From: Burkholderiaceae bacterium
GTDB lineage: Bacteria; Pseudomonadota; Gammaproteobacteria; Burkholderiales; Burkholderiaceae_C
Reading direction: 5' to 3'
Assembly (NCBI GenBank): GCA_030123545.1
Contig: CP126124.1
Span: forward strand, 3,224,001 to 3,288,000
Length of the DNA: 64,000 nucleotides
Below, one piece after another: positions 33,545 to 41,425 of the stretch (the first letter of the stretch is position 1; each line of letters begins with the position of its first letter). Both the position numbers and the translations under genes were made by a program. Under the pieces are notes generated by a model. The model was not told the DNA's origin. It saw only the letters and a list, made by a program, of their open reading frames with translations, and searched no databases.

Positions 33545-35191
33545 TTGGACCCAGCATCCATCCTGATCTATGCCTTCGTGGTGTCCTTCGTGGCACTGAT
33601 GGTCTTCATCTGGTCGCAGCGCGGCGGGCTGTTCGATCGCAGCGATGCCGGTGCAGAAGTCATCTTCGCGCCCGGAGAGATCGGCCGCATCGAAGAGCCG
33701 GCCGGAACAGCCAATTCCCAACAGGCGCTGCAGGGCGCGGTCGACGCCGCAGGCACCGGGACGAGCGCTCATGGCGACCCCCACGAAATCGCCGAGCGGG
33801 CCGAGGCCGATGCGTCCACCGGTCCGCTGATATTTTTCTTCTACTGCTGCTCCATTGTCTGGCTGCTGGTGGCTTCGCTGGCGGGGCTCACTGCCTCGAT
33901 CAAGCTGCACGATCCCGACTGGCTGACGTCGCAGCAATGGCTCACCTTCGGCATCATCCGCACCATCCACCTGAACTCGGTCGCCTACGGCTGGACGCCG
34001 ATGGCGGGCCTGGGCACGGTGCTGTTCGTCATTCCGCGGGTACTCAAAACGCCGTTGATCGGCATGCGCTACGCATTCCTGGGCGCCATTTTGTGGAACA
34101 CCGGCTTGGTAGCCGGCCTCGGCGCCATCGCAACGGGCTTCAACGCCGGTCTCATGTGGCTTGAAATGCCGTGGCAGGTGTCGATCCTGATGGCCGTGGG
34201 CGGCGCCTTGATCGGCTTGCCGCTGGTGCTGACACTGGTGAACCGCCGGGTCGAGCACCTGTATGTGTCCGTTTGGTACATGGGAGCCGCGCTGTTCTGG
34301 TTCCCCGTGCTGTTCATCACGGCGAAGATACCCGCCCTGTACACCGGCATCGGCGCAGCCACCATGAACTGGTGGTTCGGCCACAACGTGCTGGGCCTGT
34401 TCTACACGCCGCTGGCGCTGGCATCCATCTATTACTTCCTCCCGAAGATCATCGGTAGGCCGATCCGCTCCTACAACCTGTCGTTGCTGGGGTTCTGGGC
34501 GCTCGCTTTTTTCTATGGTCAGGTCGGAGGGCACCACCTGATCGGCGGGCCGGTGCCGCAGTGGATGATCACGCTGTCCATCGTGCAAAGCATGATGATG
34601 ATCATCCCGGTGGCTGCGTTCTCGGTGAACATGTATCAGACCCTCGAAGGGCAGCTGGCCACGTTCCGCTACTCGCCGACCTTGCGTTTCATCGGCGTCG
34701 GCGGCCTGATGTACGCCGCCAGTTCACTGCAAGGCTCGATCGAAGCACTGCGCAGCGTGAATCGAATTACGCACTTCACTCACTTCACCGTCGCGCACGC
34801 GCACCTGGGGTTGTACGGGTTTGTGACCCTCGTGTTCTTCGGCGCGATGTATTTCGTGATGCCTCGCATCACCGCGCGCGAATGGCCTTACCCCCGGCTG
34901 ATCTCCGCCCATTTCTGGCTTGTCAGCGTCGGTTTCGCCATCTACTTCGTCGCGCTGACCATCGGCGGCTGGCTGCAAGGCGAGGCGATGCTAGATGCAA
35001 CCCGGCCGTTCATGGATTCTGTGGCGTTGACGATTCCGTATCTGGAGGCACGCAGCGTCGGGGGCGCCCTGATGGGCCTGGGCCATCTGATCTTCGCCAT
35101 CCATTTCGTCGCGATGGTGCTCAATTTCGGGCCGACGCGCGACGAGCCCGCACTGTTTTCGCATCTCTACGCCAAGAAGGTGGCTCAATGA
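33545..35191 (+). CDS. ccoN: cbb3-type oxidase catalytic subunit I with fused CcoS-like N-terminus
   Basis: A 548-residue haem-copper oxidase subunit starting at TTG with GAGGAGAG upstream. Residues 1-50 (helix, then SQRGGLFDRSDAGAEVIF) look like a CcoS/FixS maturation protein, followed by a 45-residue polar linker, then a CcoN-like core. Ligands by position: H142 (low-spin haem), H280 in WWFGHN and H330-H331 (CuB), the cross-link tyrosine Y324, and H418/H420 in AHAHLG (haems). Retention of Y324 argues for oxygen rather than NO reduction. The text around QVGGHHLIGGPVPQW differs from standard CcoN (GPHHLHYTALP), marking a divergent subgroup. It overlaps ccoO by four bases. Confidence 0.9.
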   Translation: MDPASILIYAFVVSFVALMVFIWSQRGGLFDRSDAGAEVIFAPGEIGRIEEPAGTANSQQALQGAVDAAGTGTSAHGDPHEIAERAEADASTGPLIFFFYCCSIVWLLVASLAGLTASIKLHDPDWLTSQQWLTFGIIRTIHLNSVAYGWTPMAGLGTVLFVIPRVLKTPLIGMRYAFLGAILWNTGLVAGLGAIATGFNAGLMWLEMPWQVSILMAVGGALIGLPLVLTLVNRRVEHLYVSVWYMGAALFWFPVLFITAKIPALYTGIGAATMNWWFGHNVLGLFYTPLALASIYYFLPKIIGRPIRSYNLSLLGFWALAFFYGQVGGHHLIGGPVPQWMITLSIVQSMMMIIPVAAFSVNMYQTLEGQLATFRYSPTLRFIGVGGLMYAASSLQGSIEALRSVNRITHFTHFTVAHAHLGLYGFVTLVFFGAMYFVMPRITAREWPYPRLISAHFWLVSVGFAIYFVALTIGGWLQGEAMLDATRPFMDSVALTIPYLEARSVGGALMGLGHLIFAIHFVAMVLNFGPTRDEPALFSHLYAKKVAQ

Positions 35192-35820
35192 AAAGCGAAA
35201 CCACACTCATCGGCGGCGCGATGGTGACGATGGCGTTGTCCGTCAGTGCGCTCGTGATACTGCCGATGATGGACCTGCAAAACGTCACCCCCACGCCGGG
35301 GCTCAAACCTTATAGCAGCGCCGAACTGCGCGGTCGGCAGGTGTACATCAGCAACGGCTGCGTGTACTGCCACACGCAACAGCCGCGCACCAAGGAATTC
35401 GCAGCCGCCGACTTCAAGCGCGGCTGGGGCCGCGCTACGGTCGCCGGCGACTATGCCTACGATTCACCACCGCTGCTGGGGGACATGCGCACCGGTCCCG
35501 ACTTGATGAACATCGGCGTTCGCCAACCCAGCGAGCAATGGAACCTGGGGCACCTGTATGAGCCTCGCGCCTATGTGCCCGGCAGCATCATGCCGGCCTT
35601 TCCTTTCCTGTTCGAGGCCAAGACGCAGGCTGACAAGGATGAAGTGGTCGTGACCCTGCCACCGGGCTACGCCCCGCCAGGGAAGGTCGTGGTTGCACGC
35701 CCGGAGGCAGTCGACCTGGTGAAGTACCTGTTGTCCCTGAATCGCAGCTTCCCGGCCATCGAGACGCCACCGGCAGCAAATGCACCCGCGACACCGGCAG
35801 CGGCGTCAGCCAAAAATTGA
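35188..35820 (+). CDS. ccoO: cbb3-type oxidase subunit II, monohaem cytochrome c (CcoO)
   Basis: A 210-residue membrane-anchored cytochrome c. An N-terminal helix (about 8-27) is followed by the haem c motif CVYCH (about 59-63) in GRQVYISNGCVYCHTQQPR, then GPDLMNIGVR and MPAFPFLF, the CcoO pattern with a Met ligand. It would pass electrons to the CcoN haems. ATGA overlap with ccoN shows coupling. The C-terminus is Ala/Pro-rich. Confidence 0.9.
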   Translation: MKSETTLIGGAMVTMALSVSALVILPMMDLQNVTPTPGLKPYSSAELRGRQVYISNGCVYCHTQQPRTKEFAAADFKRGWGRATVAGDYAYDSPPLLGDMRTGPDLMNIGVRQPSEQWNLGHLYEPRAYVPGSIMPAFPFLFEAKTQADKDEVVVTLPPGYAPPGKVVVARPEAVDLVKYLLSLNRSFPAIETPPAANAPATPAAASAKN

Positions 35821-35845
35821 AGCACCGCGCCAACGGAGCACGATC

Positions 35846-36445
35846 ATGACGACGCCTGAAGTCCTGCCACAGCACGAGCGCGAAAACCCGGAGCCGGTTG
35901 AAGGCGCCAACCCGACCCCATGGTTCATCATCGCATTGGTGACCGCGCTATTCATCTTTGGCGTGGTGTACATCATGCGCACCACGCTGAACACGCCGTC
36001 TTCCTGGGGCGATGGCCGTACGGCCGCGGACCTGCAGGGCGCGCCGGCGCCGGCTCCTGGTGCGAAAGTGGACGGAGCCGCCGTGTTTGCGTCGCATTGC
36101 ATCGCCTGTCACCAAGCGACCGGCCTGGGTCTTCCAGGCGTATTCCCGCCGCTCGCCGGCTCCGAATGGGTGAACGGAAAGCCGACAGTCGTCGCCGCGA
36201 TCGTGCTGCACGGTATCAGCGGACCGCTGAAGGTGAAAGGCAATGAATTCAATGGAGCCATGCCCGCGTTCGGCGGCCAGTTGCAGGACGCGGAAATTGC
36301 CGCCGTCCTGACCCATGTACGCAGCACCTGGGGCAACGCCAGCCCGGCTATCACGGCCGAAACGGTTGCGCAAGTGCGCAAGGACACGGCATCGCGGACC
36401 GAACCGTTCAAGGGCGACTCCGAACTCGATGCACTCGAGAAGTGA
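35846..36445 (+). CDS. Membrane-anchored single-haem cytochrome c replacing CcoP
   Basis: A 199-residue protein. A short cytoplasmic start is followed by one membrane helix (WFIIALVTALFIFGVVYIM, about 26-44) and a periplasmic domain with a single haem c motif CIACH (about 89-93), then FPPLAGSEWVNG and a Met-containing MPAFGGQL. Ordinary CcoP has about 300 residues and two haem c groups; this protein has one, and its haem domain resembles cytochromes of alcohol dehydrogenases or caa3-type oxidases. Its place after ccoO suggests it is the third oxidase subunit. Gap to ccoO is 25 bases and to sco 20. Confidence 0.82.
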   Translation: MTTPEVLPQHERENPEPVEGANPTPWFIIALVTALFIFGVVYIMRTTLNTPSSWGDGRTAADLQGAPAPAPGAKVDGAAVFASHCIACHQATGLGLPGVFPPLAGSEWVNGKPTVVAAIVLHGISGPLKVKGNEFNGAMPAFGGQLQDAEIAAVLTHVRSTWGNASPAITAETVAQVRKDTASRTEPFKGDSELDALEK

Positions 36446-36465
36446 TCCGACTGCGTGGATAGTCG

Positions 36466-37149
36466 ATGCCGCGATCGCAGACGTCCCCGAGTGAATCGCT
36501 CGCGCAGCGGTTGACGCTGGCGCTGTGCGCAGCGCTCATCGCGGCGTTTGGCTACGGTCTGTACCGCTATACGGCCGGGCTGGAGGTCTGGACCTTCGAA
36601 GGCCAGCGCCGCCTCGCGCTGCAGGCGGGCCGCCTGCACGCCGCTCCGGTGCCGCTGCTTGAAGAGGCCACCACGCCGATCCGGCTGTGGCCGTCGGCAG
36701 GAGGCGCTCCGACGGCGGCGTACCTGGTCGACTTCGTCTACACCCGCTGCCCCAGTGTCTGCAGCGTCCTCGGCAACGAATATCAGCAGATGCAAGCACA
36801 ATTGGCTGCAGAGCGCCGGGCCTCGAATGACGCGCGCGCGGTACGCCTGGTTTCGATCTCGTTCGACCAACAGCATGACGATGCTGCCAGCCTGCGCGCC
36901 TATGCGCGCGAGCACGCGATCGACCCATCGCTCTGGACGCTCGCGATACCGGCCAGCGCGGCCGACACCCGGCGTTTGATGCGATCGCTCGATGTGGTCG
37001 CCATCCCGGACGGGCTGGGAGGATACGTGCACAACGGCGCGATCCATCTGATCGACGCGTCGGGACAGTTGCGCGGCCTGTACGAGTTCGACCAGTGGCC
37101 CGAGGCGCTTGCCGCCGCCAAGCGGCTCGCCGCGGCCGAGGCGCGATGA
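36466..37149 (+). CDS. SCO1/SenC copper chaperone
   Basis: A 227-residue membrane-anchored thioredoxin-fold protein. One N-terminal helix (about 15-32) is followed by the copper motif CPSVC (C95, C99) in DFVYTRCPSVC and the distal His in YVHNGAIHLID (about 187-197). Sco proteins deliver or reduce copper for oxidase assembly. Its position right after the oxidase subunits indicates service to the CuB site of this enzyme. The gene overlaps the next one by four bases. Confidence 0.9.
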   Translation: MPRSQTSPSESLAQRLTLALCAALIAAFGYGLYRYTAGLEVWTFEGQRRLALQAGRLHAAPVPLLEEATTPIRLWPSAGGAPTAAYLVDFVYTRCPSVCSVLGNEYQQMQAQLAAERRASNDARAVRLVSISFDQQHDDAASLRAYAREHAIDPSLWTLAIPASAADTRRLMRSLDVVAIPDGLGGYVHNGAIHLIDASGQLRGLYEFDQWPEALAAAKRLAAAEAR

Positions 37150-37793
37150 GAATGCACGGGCTGGTCTCGCGTCGGGTCGATCATGGCTTGCTCGCCCTGC
37201 TCCCGCTGTGTCTGCTGTGGCCGACGCTGCGCCATCTGATCGAAAGCCGAATGGTGCTGCACATGCTGGTCGAGTTCCCGGTGCTGTTTGCCGCCGGATG
37301 GTCGAGTCGCCGCATGCTCGCAAACAGCAGCGCCTGCGAGCGGATCCGGCTTGCCGGCGCAGCGTTGGATTGGGGCGGGCTGACCGGCGCGGTCTTGGTT
37401 AGCTGCGTCGCGCTGTTCTGGATGATTCCCGCCGCGCTCGACGCGTCGCTGCTCGCACCAAAGATGGCCGCGGTCAAGTACGCGAGCTGGCTGGCGGCCG
37501 GCTTCATGATGGCCGGCAGCTGGCGCCGCATGGCCCCGGAACTGGTGCTGTTCTTTGCCGGCAACCTGGCGTGGATGAGCGCGACCGCGGGCCTGCTCTA
37601 CACGGACACGTCACAGCGCCTCTGCGCGAACTATCTTGTCGACGAGCAGCACACGACCGGCGTTGGCCTGATCGTGTTGGCCCTTCTGCTCGGCGCGGTG
37701 GCGCTGCGCCAGATGATGCGGCTCGGCGGCACGCCGGCCGCCCAGGCGGTCAAGCGGCCAGCGGAAGCGAAGCCGCCAGTGGCAACACGGTAA
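37146..37793 (+). CDS. Unrecognised polytopic membrane protein linked to the oxidase/Sco genes
   Basis: A 215-residue protein with about six hydrophobic segments. I do not recognise the family with confidence. It has Met- and His-bearing helices (MVLHMLVEFPVLFAAGW; LAPKMAAVKYASWLAAGFMMAG; ELVLFFAGNLAWMSATAGLLYT; then DEQHTTGVGL), faintly reminiscent of CtaG-type copper assembly factors. ATGA overlap with sco implies a shared assembly role, by inference. Its 3' end overlaps the convergent serA by 44 bases, and the last about 20 residues are polar. Confidence 0.75.
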   Translation: MRMHGLVSRRVDHGLLALLPLCLLWPTLRHLIESRMVLHMLVEFPVLFAAGWSSRRMLANSSACERIRLAGAALDWGGLTGAVLVSCVALFWMIPAALDASLLAPKMAAVKYASWLAAGFMMAGSWRRMAPELVLFFAGNLAWMSATAGLLYTDTSQRLCANYLVDEQHTTGVGLIVLALLLGAVALRQMMRLGGTPAAQAVKRPAEAKPPVATR

Positions 37794-38985
37794 ACGCCCG
37801 GATCGTGCCGTCGACGCCGCGCGCTGCCTGCAGTGTGCGCGCATCGAGCGGCGCGCTCACATCGACCGCGGCAACGCCGACCCCGCCCTGCGTCTCCAGA
37901 TGCAGTTGCGAAACGTTCAGTCCGGCCGCCGACAGCACCGCGTTGAGCCGCGACATCACGCCGGGGCGATCCTGGTGGATGTGGATCAGCCGATCGGCCG
38001 CGCGCAGCGCACTGACCCCGAGGTCCGGCATGTTCACGCTGCCGCGAATCGCGCCGGACGCGAGATAGTCGCGCAGCTTCTCCGACACCTCGACCCCGAG
38101 ATTTCGTTGCGCCTCGACGGTGGAGCCGCCGATGTGCGGCGTGAGGATGACGTTTTCCAGATCACGCAGCGGTGACTCGAACAGTTCGGCTGCCGACGCC
38201 GGCTCGGCCGGAAAGACGTCGATCGCCGCGCCGCGCAGGTGGCCGGAGCGCAGCGCCTCGTACAGCGCGGCGATATCGACCGCGTGGCCGCGGGCCAAGT
38301 TCAGCAGTACCGCTCCGTCCTTCATCTGCGCCAGCCGCTCCGCGTCGATCAGGTGCCGCGTTAGGGGAGTCTGCGGCACATGCAAGGTCACGACGTCCGA
38401 CGCGGCGAGCAGCGCCGGCAGCGACCCGGCGGGGCGTGCATTACCGAGCGGCAGACAGGCTTCGATGTCGTGGTAGATGACGCGCATGCCGATCGCTTCG
38501 GCCAGCAGTCCGGTCTGCGTTCCGATCTTGCCGTAGCCGATGATTCCGAGCACCTTGCCGCGAATCTCGTTCGAGCCCTTCGAATTCTTCAGCCACTCCC
38601 CGCGCTTGGCCGCCGCGTGCCGCTCCGGAATCCGCCGCAGCAGATGGATCGCGTGGCCGATCACGAGCTCGGCGACAGACCGCGTGTTGGAGAACGGGCC
38701 GTTGAACACCGCGATCCCGCGTTGCGACGCGACCTCGAGGTCGACATTGTTGGTGCCGGTGCAGTACGACCCGACCGCCCGCAGCTTGCTCGCGCTCTCC
38801 AGCGCGGCGCGGTCGAGCCGGGTGCGCGAACGCAGTCCCAACACATCGACGCCACCCAGCAGTCCGCGCAATTCGTCGGCTGGCGGCGCATGCTTGAGCC
38901 TCAGGATTTCGACGTTGGCGATCGACTGCAGGATCGGCGACGCGCTGTCGTGTATGTCTTCCAGCAACAGGACTTTCAGGCTCAT
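37750..38985 (-). CDS. serA: D-3-phosphoglycerate dehydrogenase
   Basis: A 411-residue NAD-dependent enzyme for the first step of serine synthesis, same length as E. coli SerA. Motifs are GTNNVDLEVASQRGIAVFNGP (about 87-107), the NAD loop IGYGKIGTQTG (about 145-155), the catalytic Arg in LNLARGH, Glu in IDVFPAEP and His in TPHIGGSTVEAQ. The C-terminal about 75 residues form an ACT domain (HQDRPGVMSRLNAVL). I chose the ATG at 38985. It lies 57 bases after nsrR on the same strand, so it may share the nsrR transcript. The 3' end overlaps the membrane-protein gene. Confidence 0.94.
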   Translation of the reverse strand: MSLKVLLLEDIHDSASPILQSIANVEILRLKHAPPADELRGLLGGVDVLGLRSRTRLDRAALESASKLRAVGSYCTGTNNVDLEVASQRGIAVFNGPFSNTRSVAELVIGHAIHLLRRIPERHAAAKRGEWLKNSKGSNEIRGKVLGIIGYGKIGTQTGLLAEAIGMRVIYHDIEACLPLGNARPAGSLPALLAASDVVTLHVPQTPLTRHLIDAERLAQMKDGAVLLNLARGHAVDIAALYEALRSGHLRGAAIDVFPAEPASAAELFESPLRDLENVILTPHIGGSTVEAQRNLGVEVSEKLRDYLASGAIRGSVNMPDLGVSALRAADRLIHIHQDRPGVMSRLNAVLSAAGLNVSQLHLETQGGVGVAAVDVSAPLDARTLQAARGVDGTIRAFTVLPLAASLPLAA

Positions 38986-39042
38986 GAAACAACTCCAATC
39001 AATAGGTTTGCCCGGCAACTCAACCGAACGGCGAACGGTCGC

Positions 39043-39483
39043 TCAGGCAGGCTTTGGCATCAGAACGCGTTTGAATTCACCCGGCTGGGCCACCAGGTCA
39101 GCCAGCGTGTACCGATCGAGCTCCGCGTACAGCGCATCGAACGCACGCAGCAGCAACCCGGGCAGGCGACAGACCGGCTCGATACGACATCTCGACGGAT
39201 CGCCGGACAGGCATTCGACGATCGGACCTTCACCCTCGGCCTGCCGCACGACGCGCCCGAGCCGGATCTCCGAAGGATCGAGCGCCAGCCGCAGCCCGCC
39301 CCCTTTGCCTCTGACCGTCTCGACGACGCCGGTGCGCGCGAGCTGGTGCACCACCTTCATCAGATGGCTCTCTGAAATTTCGTACGCCTGCGCAATCTCC
39401 TGGATGGTCGCGAGCCGGTCGCGGTGCAGCGTCAGGTACATCAGCACCCGCAGTGTGTAGTCGGAGAACGTGGTAAGACGCAT
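39043..39483 (-). CDS. nsrR: Nitric oxide-sensing Rrf2-family repressor NsrR
   Basis: A 146-residue Rrf2 regulator. The opening MRLTTFSDYTLRVLMYL is characteristic of NsrR. The helix-turn-helix spans about 25-50 (TIQEIAQAYEISESHLMKVVHQL), and the wing contains GKGGGLRLA. The iron-sulfur ligands C91, C99 and C105 are in place. NsrR represses NO-detoxification genes until NO damages its cluster. The ATG at 39483 gives the family length; the upstream open frame is spurious. A candidate NsrR operator lies 55-77 bases upstream, between nsrR and the divergent fdxA, suggesting autoregulation. Confidence 0.93.
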   Translation of the reverse strand: MRLTTFSDYTLRVLMYLTLHRDRLATIQEIAQAYEISESHLMKVVHQLARTGVVETVRGKGGGLRLALDPSEIRLGRVVRQAEGEGPIVECLSGDPSRCRIEPVCRLPGLLLRAFDALYAELDRYTLADLVAQPGEFKRVLMPKPA

Positions 39484-39537
39484 GACCTTGAAGGCGTATC
39501 GCCAATGTTGCCCACTCAAACAGCGGATGCTACATTT

Positions 39538-39560
39538 AACATACATTGATAATACATCTT
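39538..39560. promoter_or_regulatory. Candidate NsrR operator between nsrR and fdxA
   Basis: Half-site AACATACATTG, one central base, then TAATACATCTT, whose reverse complement AAGATGTATTA matches the NsrR half-site AAGATGYATTT in ten of eleven positions. It lies 55 bases upstream of nsrR and 74 bases upstream of fdxA, so it could control both. Confidence 0.65.
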
Positions 39561-39633
39561 TGACGCGCCGCCTGTCCAACCTGTCGCCCACGGCATCAGT
39601 GCGCGCGGCGCTTCCGAGCGAGGACCATAACCC

Positions 39634-39957
39634 ATGACTTTCGTCGTCACCGAGGCATGCATCCGCTGCAAATACACCGACTGTGTGGACGTGTGTCCGG
39701 TCGACGCGTTCCGCGAAGGCCCGAACTTCCTGGTGATCGACCCGGACGACTGCATCGACTGCGCGGTCTGCGTACCGGAATGTCCGGTCAACGCGATCTA
39801 CGCCGAGGAGGACGTCCCGGCCGATCAGCAGGACTTCACGCCGCTGAACGCCGACCTGGCCAAGCTGTGGAAGCCGATCACGAAGACCAAGGCATCGCTT
39901 CCGGACGCCGACGAATGGTCGACCATCACCGACAAGCGCGCCGAGCTCAAACGCTGA
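39634..39957 (+). CDS. fdxA: 7Fe ferredoxin (FdxA)
   Basis: A 107-residue ferredoxin with C9, C12, C17, C21 and C40, C43, C46, C50, the Azotobacter FdI-like layout that binds one 3Fe-4S and one 4Fe-4S cluster. The C-terminal half ([22 protein letters not shown]) is typical of this type. It carries electrons in the cytoplasm; the partner is unknown. It diverges from nsrR with a candidate NsrR operator in between, so it may supply electrons for NO-stress or cluster-repair reactions (inference). Confidence 0.94.
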   Translation: MTFVVTEACIRCKYTDCVDVCPVDAFREGPNFLVIDPDDCIDCAVCVPECPVNAIYAEEDVPADQQDFTPLNADLAKLWKPITKTKASLPDADEWSTITDKRAELKR

Positions 39958-40012
39958 GCCACCCGTGGCGGCTGGACCCATTGTCACCCCCAACGACCAG
40001 GAGAACGACCTC

Positions 40013-40276
40013 ATGCCAACGATCCCAGTGCACTCGCATCTCTCCGCGGACGCGCTCTATCCGTTCGACGCCAGAGGCATCGCGAAACGGTTCCGCCATG
40101 CTGCGATCTTCGGCGCGCTCGACGCCTTGCAGCCGGGCGAAACCATGCGCTTCGTGAACGACCACGATCCGCTGCCGCTGCTGCAGCAGCTGCAGGCTCG
40201 CTACGCGGACGGCGTGGAGATCGCGTACCGGCAACGCGGACCCGATGGCGTGGTCATCGATTTCATACGACACTGA
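40013..40276 (+). CDS. DUF2249 domain protein
   Basis: An 87-residue protein made of one DUF2249 domain: FDARGIAKRFRHAAIFGALDALQPGETMRFVNDHDPLPLLQQL then a short beta strand end. The family is uncharacterised but is often linked to hemerythrins and NO/denitrification genes, as here. The start at 40013 is backed by AGGAGAACG. It follows fdxA by 55 bases and precedes a PAS gene and a hemerythrin gene on the same strand. Confidence 0.85.
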   Translation: MPTIPVHSHLSADALYPFDARGIAKRFRHAAIFGALDALQPGETMRFVNDHDPLPLLQQLQARYADGVEIAYRQRGPDGVVIDFIRH

Positions 40277-40338
40277 CGGCCAGGGTCTGACCGCGGCCGC
40301 GCCGAGGCCGGACCGTCCAATCGCGAACAGCAAGCACC

Positions 40339-40824
40339 ATGGAACCAGGCCAGCGACGACGACTCGACCACGCCGCACTGTCGCAGGCGATCGTCGAGCA
40401 AACGCCCGAGGCCGTGATCTTCGCCGACCGAGACGGATCGATCAGGCTTTGGAACCCGGGAGCGCAAGCCCTCTTCGGGCACAGCGCGGCCGAGGCCATC
40501 GGGCAAAGCCTCGACATCATCATTCCCGAGCATTTGCGGCGTGCCCACTGGGACGGGTTCGACCACGCGATGAAAACCGGCGAGGCCAGGCACCCGGGCG
40601 AGGTCCGCACCACGCGCTCTATGCACAAGGACGGCCGCAAGCTCTATGTCGATCTGACCTTCACGCTGATCCGCGACAGCGGCGGCACCGTGATCGGCGC
40701 GCTGTCGATCGGGCGGGACTGCACCGCGCGCCACCTGGAGGGCGTCGCGCTGCGCAAACGGATCGCGGAACTCGAAGCCCAGATGAACCCTGCGTCAGCG
40801 CACAACGATGGGACAGCCGCATGA
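40339..40824 (+). CDS. Stand-alone PAS domain protein
   Basis: A 161-residue protein with a PAS domain (about 15-130) similar to those of oxygen or redox sensors (EQTPEAVIFADRDGSIRLWNPGAQALFGHSAAEAIGQSLDIIIPE). There is no kinase, cyclase or DNA-binding output domain; a short C-terminal helix (LRKRIAELEAQM) could dimerise. Ligand unknown. The stop codon overlaps the hemerythrin start (ATGA), suggesting the two proteins work together. Confidence 0.82.
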   Translation: MEPGQRRRLDHAALSQAIVEQTPEAVIFADRDGSIRLWNPGAQALFGHSAAEAIGQSLDIIIPEHLRRAHWDGFDHAMKTGEARHPGEVRTTRSMHKDGRKLYVDLTFTLIRDSGGTVIGALSIGRDCTARHLEGVALRKRIAELEAQMNPASAHNDGTAA

Positions 40825-41375
40825 GCAAGAGCCTCCCCGGTTTTCCGACACTGGCCGCGGGCCCCGAGGCGCCGCTGGAAATGCTGGCGACCTGCCATGA
40901 CCGGATGGCGCGCCAGTGCGCGACGTTGCGGCGCCTGGTCCCGCATCTGGCGCAGCATGGTTCCGACGAGCCGGCACGCACCGCCGCTTCCGGTGTGATG
41001 CGCTACTTCGACACCTCCGCGGTGCAGCACCATCAAGACGAGGAGGTGGACCTGTTCCCGGCGCTGATCGAATCGATGGCCGGGTCGGATGCGGTCTGCC
41101 TGCGCGAAATGACGCAGGGGCTGGCCGCGCAGCACCGCGAGCTCGAAGCGCTGTGGCAGCACCTGCGCAAGGTGCTCGAGCAAGTCGTCGCGGGGAAACC
41201 CGCCGTGCTACCCGCCGAGGACATCGAAGCCTTCGTCGGCCTGTACGAGCGCCATATCGAACGCGAGAACAGCGAACTGCTGCCGATGGCAGCGCGGCTG
41301 CTCAGCGACGACGCGCTGGCGACCGTCGGCCGCGCGATGCGCGAGCGCCGCGGCATCCCGGACGCGACCGCCTGA
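40821..41375 (+). CDS. Hemerythrin HHE-domain protein
   Basis: A 184-residue protein with a hemerythrin-like helical bundle. Likely di-iron ligands are H26 (CHDRM), H70 and nearby Glu (AVQHHQDEEVDLFP), H105 (AAQHREL), and H145/E149 (YERHIERENSELLP). Related proteins (YtfE/DnrN-like or NO-binding hemerythrins) store, sense or repair iron under nitrosative stress. It is coupled to the PAS gene by a four-base overlap and ends the NO-associated block. Confidence 0.85.
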   Translation: MSKSLPGFPTLAAGPEAPLEMLATCHDRMARQCATLRRLVPHLAQHGSDEPARTAASGVMRYFDTSAVQHHQDEEVDLFPALIESMAGSDAVCLREMTQGLAAQHRELEALWQHLRKVLEQVVAGKPAVLPAEDIEAFVGLYERHIERENSELLPMAARLLSDDALATVGRAMRERRGIPDATA

Positions 41376-41425
41376 GCGCCGGCGTCAACCGGCCGAGCCC
41401 CGCCGCTTAGCACTGCCTGGAGCGG

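Noticed and set aside
33545..35191. Reading the haem-copper subunit as a nitric oxide reductase because of the NO-related neighbours
   Set aside because: The cross-link tyrosine (Y324, six residues before the CuB His pair) is kept and the partner subunits are CcoO-like. This favours an oxygen reductase, although NO reductase side activity is possible.
39484..40014. In-frame upstream extension of nsrR
   Set aside because: It runs antisense through fdxA. The ATG at 39483 gives the standard Rrf2 start MRLTTFSDY.
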